Below, in pieces: positions 7,863-10,720 of a DNA stretch of 10,720 nt (position 1 is the first letter of the stretch; each line of letters opens with the position of its first letter). The position numbers and the translations under genes are program-made. Where the stretch lies: assembly GCA_022827165.1 (NCBI GenBank), contig JAJDTN010000310.1, positions 1-10,720 of the forward strand, given 5' to 3'. This stretch comes from Candidatus Latescibacterota bacterium (GTDB taxonomy: Bacteria; Latescibacterota; UBA2968; UBA8231). A model generated the notes under the pieces. The model did no database searches, was not told where the DNA came from, and saw only the letters and a program-made list of their open reading frames with translations.

Positions 7863-8144
7863 GGGGACCGAGCGAGGTCCGAGACAAGAGGCCTGCGGAC
7901 CTCGGGAGGGGCGGGTACCCGCATGGGCTGATGGGGAACCGGTCGAGGTCCGCGGCAAGAGGCCGTGCGGACCCGGGCCAAGATACCGCTTGGGCCGGGG
8001 CACCGGAACGAGAGCCGCGGCCAAGCGGGCGTGGACCCCGGGATGCGGCATGTACCGTACCTGGCTGATGCGGGGGGACCGGAACGCGGGTTTGGGCAGA
8101 CGGTCGTACCGCACCGGGATGGGGTGGGTACCGTATGAGCTGAT
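7863..8144. repeat. Four degenerate tandem repeats of about 70 bp with internal hairpins
   Basis: The approximately 400 bases between the barrel gene and rpmG contain no convincing gene. Instead four related units follow each other: 7863-7932, 7933-7999, 8000-8069 and 8070-8144. Each opens with a G-rich run and ACCGGA-like or ACCGAG-like motif. Units 1 and 2 continue with GAGGTCCG, a CAAGAGGCC core and GCGGACC; unit 3 has a degenerate form of this. Units then have a GTACC or ATACC motif, and three of them (1, 3, 4) end in CTGAT. Unit 1 has a perfect 9-bp inverted repeat CGAGGTCCG/CGGACCTCG (7873-7881 with 7896-7904). Unit 2 has GGTCCGC/GCGGACC (7947-7953 with 7967-7973). A 12-bp palindrome centred on GGTACC lies at 7911-7922. 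Similarity decays from units 1-2 to unit 4. The role is unknown. It lies directly upstream of the barrel gene, so it could be a leader, an operator array or a mobile repeat family. Confidence 0.6.
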
Positions 8145-8214
8145 CGTGGGAGGTGCGGCGAGAGAGCTGTGCCGGCCAAAGCGGTGAGTCGACCGCCATG
8201 GCGTCGGGCGAAGC

Positions 8215-8238
8215 GCCGGAGCCCGGGCGGGCGCCGGC
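8215..8238 (-). terminator. Possible terminator hairpin of rpmG, without a T-run
   Basis: A strong stem-loop lies 13 bases beyond the rpmG stop. A 5-bp arm GCCGG/CCGGC and a 4-bp arm GCCC/GGGC are separated by one mismatched pair, with a four-base loop. On the rpmG sense strand it is followed by GC-rich sequence rather than thymines, so it is not a textbook intrinsic terminator. Position favours rpmG. It could also protect the 3' end or be a chance structure at this GC content. Confidence 0.35.
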
Positions 8239-8250
8239 GGCCGGACGGCC

Positions 8251-8412
8251 TTACCGCTCCTCGCGGTAGACGACGTGCTTGCGCACCGTGGGATCGTACT
8301 TCTTGATCTCCAGGCGGCCCTGCTGGTTGCGGCGGTTCTTGGAGGTGTAGTAGCGGTGGTCGCTCTCGGTGCTCTTCAAGGCGATCTGGTTGCGGGGGCC
8401 GCTCTTGGCCAT
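8251..8412 (-). CDS. rpmG: 50S ribosomal protein L33
   Basis: This short gene encodes 53 residues, the normal size for L33. The family core is evident: [20 protein letters not shown] followed by [11 protein letters not shown]. It has no CxxC pairs, so it is the zinc-independent (C-minus) form. Start at 8412 is fixed by MAKSGPRNQ, the usual MAK-type beginning, with GGAAG seven bases upstream. L33 is a small protein of the large ribosomal subunit. Here it stands alone rather than beside rpmB or tRNA-Trp/secE/nusG. It is divergent from the EamA transporter with a 92-base gap in which I found no clear promoter. No paralogue is visible in the window. Confidence 0.95.
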   Translation of the reverse strand: MAKSGPRNQIALKSTESDHRYYTSKNRRNQQGRLEIKKYDPTVRKHVVYREER

Positions 8413-8504
8413 GGCATTGCTTCCGGTGGGAGGTTTGCTGTCCTGAGTCGACAGAAGATACGGGGGGGCCCCGGATCCCGCTACATCCCCACAGGCGGGG
8501 GCCC

Positions 8505-9413
8505 GTGAGCGGCCTGGCGCGCGGCGGCGTCCTGCACGCCCTTGCGGCGGTGCTCCTGTGGTCGACGGTGGCCTCCGCCTTCAAGCTCTCCCTGCGCGAG
8601 CTGTCGCCGCCCCAGCTCGTCTTCGCCAGCAGCCTCGTGTCGGCCGCCTTCCTCGGGACCGTCCTCGCCCTGCAGGGCCGCCTGCCGGAGCTGCTCACCC
8701 TCCCCCGCCGCCAGTGGCTGGGCTCCGCCGGCCTCGGGCTGCTCAACCCCTGCCTCTACTACCTGGTCCTGCTGGAGGCCTACCACCGGCTGCCGGCGCA
8801 GCAGGCCCAGGCCCTCAACTACACCTGGGCCCTGGTCCTCGCCTACCTGTCGGCCCTGCTGCTGCGCCAGCGCCTGCTGCGCACCGACGTGCTCGCCGGC
8901 TTCATCTGCTACGGCGGCGCCCTCGTCGTCGCCACCCGCGGCCACCTCCTCGAGCTGCGCTTCGACGACGGCCTCGGCGTCGCCCTGGCCCTCGGCAGCA
9001 CCCTTATCTGGGGCCTCTACTGGGTCGGCATCACCCGCGATCCGGTGGATGCGGCGACGCGGCTGTTCCTCAACTTCCTCCTCGGACTGCCCTGGGCGGC
9101 CCTGGTCTGCGGCTTGGTGGCGGACTTCAACTTCGGCTGGAAGGGCTGGGCCGGCGCCGCCTACGTGGGCCTCTTCGAGATGGGCCTCACCTTCCTCCTC
9201 TGGCTCGCCGCCCTGCGCCGCGCCGGCAACGCCTCCCGCGTGGCCAACCTGATTTTCCTCTCCCCCTTCCTCTCCCTGGTCTTCCTGCACCACCTCGTGG
9301 GGGAGCGGATCGAGACGGCCACGCTGGTGGGTCTCGCCGTCATCGTCGGGGGTCTGCTGATCCAGCGGCGGGGGGCGGCGCGAGGGCGGTCCAGAGCGCA
9401 GGCGGGGGAGTGA
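8505..9413 (+). CDS. EamA/DMT-superfamily membrane transporter
   Basis: This 302-residue, very hydrophobic protein has about ten predicted membrane helices, the usual size and layout of drug/metabolite transporters made of two EamA repeats. Repeat 1 spans roughly residues 8-143 (first helix [20 protein letters not shown]; later [20 protein letters not shown], typical of the fourth and fifth helices). Repeat 2 spans about 156-287 ([18 protein letters not shown], then [18 protein letters not shown] and [15 protein letters not shown]). The first residues of the frame give a GTG start at 8505 preceded by a G-rich run (8494-8501). Family members export amino acids, metabolites or nucleotide sugars through the inner membrane; substrate cannot be inferred here. 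It is monocistronic as far as can be seen: rpmG is divergent upstream, and the next gene converges on it with only 19 bases between stops. Confidence 0.9.
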   Translation: MSGLARGGVLHALAAVLLWSTVASAFKLSLRELSPPQLVFASSLVSAAFLGTVLALQGRLPELLTLPRRQWLGSAGLGLLNPCLYYLVLLEAYHRLPAQQAQALNYTWALVLAYLSALLLRQRLLRTDVLAGFICYGGALVVATRGHLLELRFDDGLGVALALGSTLIWGLYWVGITRDPVDAATRLFLNFLLGLPWAALVCGLVADFNFGWKGWAGAAYVGLFEMGLTFLLWLAALRRAGNASRVANLIFLSPFLSLVFLHHLVGERIETATLVGLAVIVGGLLIQRRGAARGRSRAQAGE

Positions 9414-9432
9414 CGGCCGCCCCGCGCTGGCT

Positions 9433-10415
9433 TCAGTCCTCCGAGGTCTCCCTCTTCAGCCCGCCCCACGTAGTCGTCTCGACCGAGGTCCGTCGATCCG
9501 CAGGCACCAGCAGGGCGTCCGAGAAGCTCTCCGCGTAGGTCCCAGGATAGCTGTTGTCGCCCAGCCGGTAGAAGTGTTTCTGTCCTTGCCCCGGCTCGGC
9601 ATCTACCACGATGACCACCAGGCCGATCGTCTCTCCTGCCCTCAGCCGGGACGGCGTACTGTGCTCCGGACCACGGAAATCCAGATCATCGAAGGGGGTG
9701 ACCATAACCTCTATGGTCGTTCGAGTAGAGACTCCGGACTCCACCCGTCCGGCGACGGCCGTGCTGGAACCATCCTCGAGAACCCAGGGGTCGAAACCCA
9801 GTCTCGTCCAGGTCCTGGAGATATCATGAACCCAGAGGACGAAACCGTCGGGAACCGGAAACACCTCGTAGTACTGGGCAATGCGTTGATTGTAGTACAG
9901 GCCTGGGATACAGTCCCACTCTTCCGTTTCCATGGCGAGCTCGACTGTGTAATAGCAGTCGTCGTCATATTGCTCAAACATGGTGAACTGGCCATCGCCG
10001 TTGTCGCCATCCACTGCAAGTCCCACGTAGTCGGTGAATCTCTCAGGCCAGGTGTCTCCGGGAACGACGATGTACGGGTCGTCGTCCGCGATCTCGTAGG
10101 CGGCGAAGATCCGGCTCGGTCAGCGGACCACGCCAGACGCACCTCAAAGGTCAGTTCCGGAGCTCCCGGAGGAGGTATCACAAGAACCTCCCGGGCAGGC
10201 TGTGGATAGGGAAGGAGCGCAAGGTCCTGCTCCGTCACCGAAGGCGGGATGGACAGCCTGCGCCAGTCCTCGAGAGAGCCGTCAATCGACAGGCTCCCGG
10301 CATCGATCTCATACACCGGCACGGCTTCCTGGGCCTCGCCGGCCCAGTCCCAGGACACCAGTAGGAACACGGTCGTCAGCAACCGCACGCGAGCCTCGAC
10401 ACTGGTGCTGTCCAT
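9433..10415 (-). pseudogene. Secreted CBM9/DOMON-like protein, interrupted by a frameshift near 10118
   Basis: The coding sequence is split over two frames. The first frame, from ATG 10415 (AGGA seven bases upstream), gives a signal peptide (RLLTTVFLLVSWDWAGEAQ), then YEIDAGSLSIDGSLEDWRRL and FEVRLAWSAD. After that it becomes nonsense. The second frame resumes at once with RIFAAYEIADDDPYIVV, VGLAVDGDNGDGQF, FVLWVHD and a beta-rich tail ending at 9433. Adding one G on the plus strand at 10118-10119 would read ADPSRIFAAYE and join the halves. The span is 983 bases, one short of 984, as expected for a single lost base and a 327-residue protein. An IDGSLxDW start, LAWS..D..AAYE and an acidic DGDNGDG loop resemble CBM9/DOMON-type carbohydrate- or ligand-binding domains with a possible calcium site. 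It may be a real pseudogene, or one missing base in the assembly. Codon use is less GC-rich than in the other genes. Confidence 0.72.
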
Positions 10416-10527
10416 GCTGTCATCCTGACTCGGCAGGGTGATCTCCCGTGAACGGACGAAGTCCCCACTTCCAATCTACGATGTAGACCCGGAAGCACGA
10501 GTTGCAGACCTGCCGATCCAGCGGCAC

Positions 10528-10550
10528 CCGGGCGCACGCATGGCGCCCGG
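10528..10550. other. Perfect 8-bp stem-loop in the spacer before the antitoxin gene
   Basis: CCGGGCGC pairs exactly with GCGCCCGG around a seven-base loop (10536-10542). It lies in the 216-base spacer between the divergent frameshifted gene and the antitoxin start, about 80 bases upstream of the latter. It could be an operator-like dyad or an attenuating structure; it has no T-run to make it a terminator. Nothing else in 10416-10631 looks coding. Confidence 0.4.
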
Positions 10551-10631
10551 CTCCGGCGGGGCTGTCCCTGTAGGAGTGGCAGGCTCTTTTCGTCTTGACA
10601 GAGATCGCGGTGACATCATAGGGATTCCAGC

Positions 10632-10720
10632 ATGAGATCGGTTCACATTCGGGATGTCTCACCAGCCACCCTGGCGGCCCTGAGGCGCCTGGCCAAGAGC
10701 CACCGGCGGTCCCTTCAAGA
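10632..10720 (+). CDS. FitA/VapB-type ribbon-helix-helix antitoxin, N-terminal fragment
   Basis: Only 29 codons are inside the window before the right edge. The peptide begins MRSVHIRDVSPATLAALRRL and goes on AKSHRRSLQ. A short beta strand of the type VHIRDV, then a helix with AxLRRLA, then a turn with S(L/M)Q, is the typical start of Arc/MetJ-like ribbon-helix-helix antitoxins of the FitA/VapB group. These bind DNA as dimers, repress their own operon and neutralise a PIN-domain RNase toxin encoded just downstream. The start has AGGGA at 10620-10624 seven bases upstream. A TTGACA at 10595-10600 could be its -35 element, but no good -10 follows. The toxin gene would lie outside the window. The call rests on a short fragment. 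Confidence 0.7.
   Translation, partial: MRSVHIRDVSPATLAALRRLAKSHRRSLQ

Noticed and set aside
7863..8144. CRISPR array interpretation of the repeats
   Set aside because: The units are degenerate, directly adjacent without unique spacers, and no cas gene is near.
7842..8199. Minus-strand N-terminal extension of the barrel protein through the repeat array
   Set aside because: It would bury the signal peptide behind about 90 Pro/Arg-rich residues encoded by degenerate repeats. The ATG at 7841 has its own ribosome-binding site and a normal signal sequence.
8542..9252. Ser/Pro/Cys-rich plus-strand frame inside the transporter gene
   Set aside because: It is a shadow: the overlapping frame encodes a clear two-repeat EamA membrane protein.
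10595..10624. TTGACA at 10595-10600 as a full sigma-70 promoter for the antitoxin
   Set aside because: The -35 is perfect but the hexamers 16-18 bases on (CATAGG, ATAGGG, TAGGGA) are poor -10 boxes and would overlap the ribosome-binding site, so I do not annotate it as a promoter.
10420..10662. Small open frames on both strands in the spacer before the antitoxin
   Set aside because: Neither has a recognisable domain nor a ribosome-binding site. The minus-strand one overlaps the antitoxin start, which is better supported.

Overview
The window is high-GC throughout and looks like bacterial chromosome. Shine-Dalgarno sequences precede most starts, several products carry signal peptides, and one gene encodes a bacterial-type ribosomal protein L33. 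Two proteins look like secreted glycosidase-type TIM barrels and one looks like a CBM9/DOMON-type surface protein. This suggests a free-living, polysaccharide-using bacterium, probably an environmental or metagenome-derived lineage of the PVC, FCB or Myxococcota/Gemmatimonadota kind. That placement is a guess; no marker here fixes the phylum.

Left part (1-1102): the N-terminal 306 codons of an exported DUF4097-type beta-repeat protein lie on the minus strand and run off the left edge. A short divergent intergenic region follows. Central operon (1103-6517, plus strand): three tightly spaced genes encode a bicupin, a D-aminoacylase/N-acyl-D-amino-acid deacylase-type amidohydrolase (gap of one base) and a 1007-residue exported multidomain protein with a glycosidase-like barrel and a C-terminal carbohydrate-binding-like domain (gap of 20 bases). 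The arrangement suggests that an exported enzyme releases a product which is then processed in the cytoplasm by the deacylase and cupin. The substrate cannot be read from the sequence.

Middle right (6603-8144): a second exported TIM-barrel protein lies convergent to the operon. Behind its start is a noncoding stretch of about 400 bases holding four degenerate tandem units of about 70 bp, two of which contain clear hairpins. Then come rpmG (minus) and a divergent EamA/DMT-family membrane transporter (plus).

Right end (9433-10720): composition becomes visibly less GC-rich. A secreted CBM9/DOMON-like protein gene is broken by what looks like a single missing base. The last 89 bases hold the beginning of a FitA/VapB-type ribbon-helix-helix antitoxin, so a VapBC-like toxin-antitoxin locus probably continues past the edge.

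No rRNA, tRNA, CRISPR array, insertion sequence or prophage gene was recognised. The points most worth checking are the tandem structured repeats at 7863-8144, the non-canonical metal-ligand set in the deacylase, the internal duplication in the large exported enzyme, and the three-gene bicupin/deacylase/exported-hydrolase cassette.
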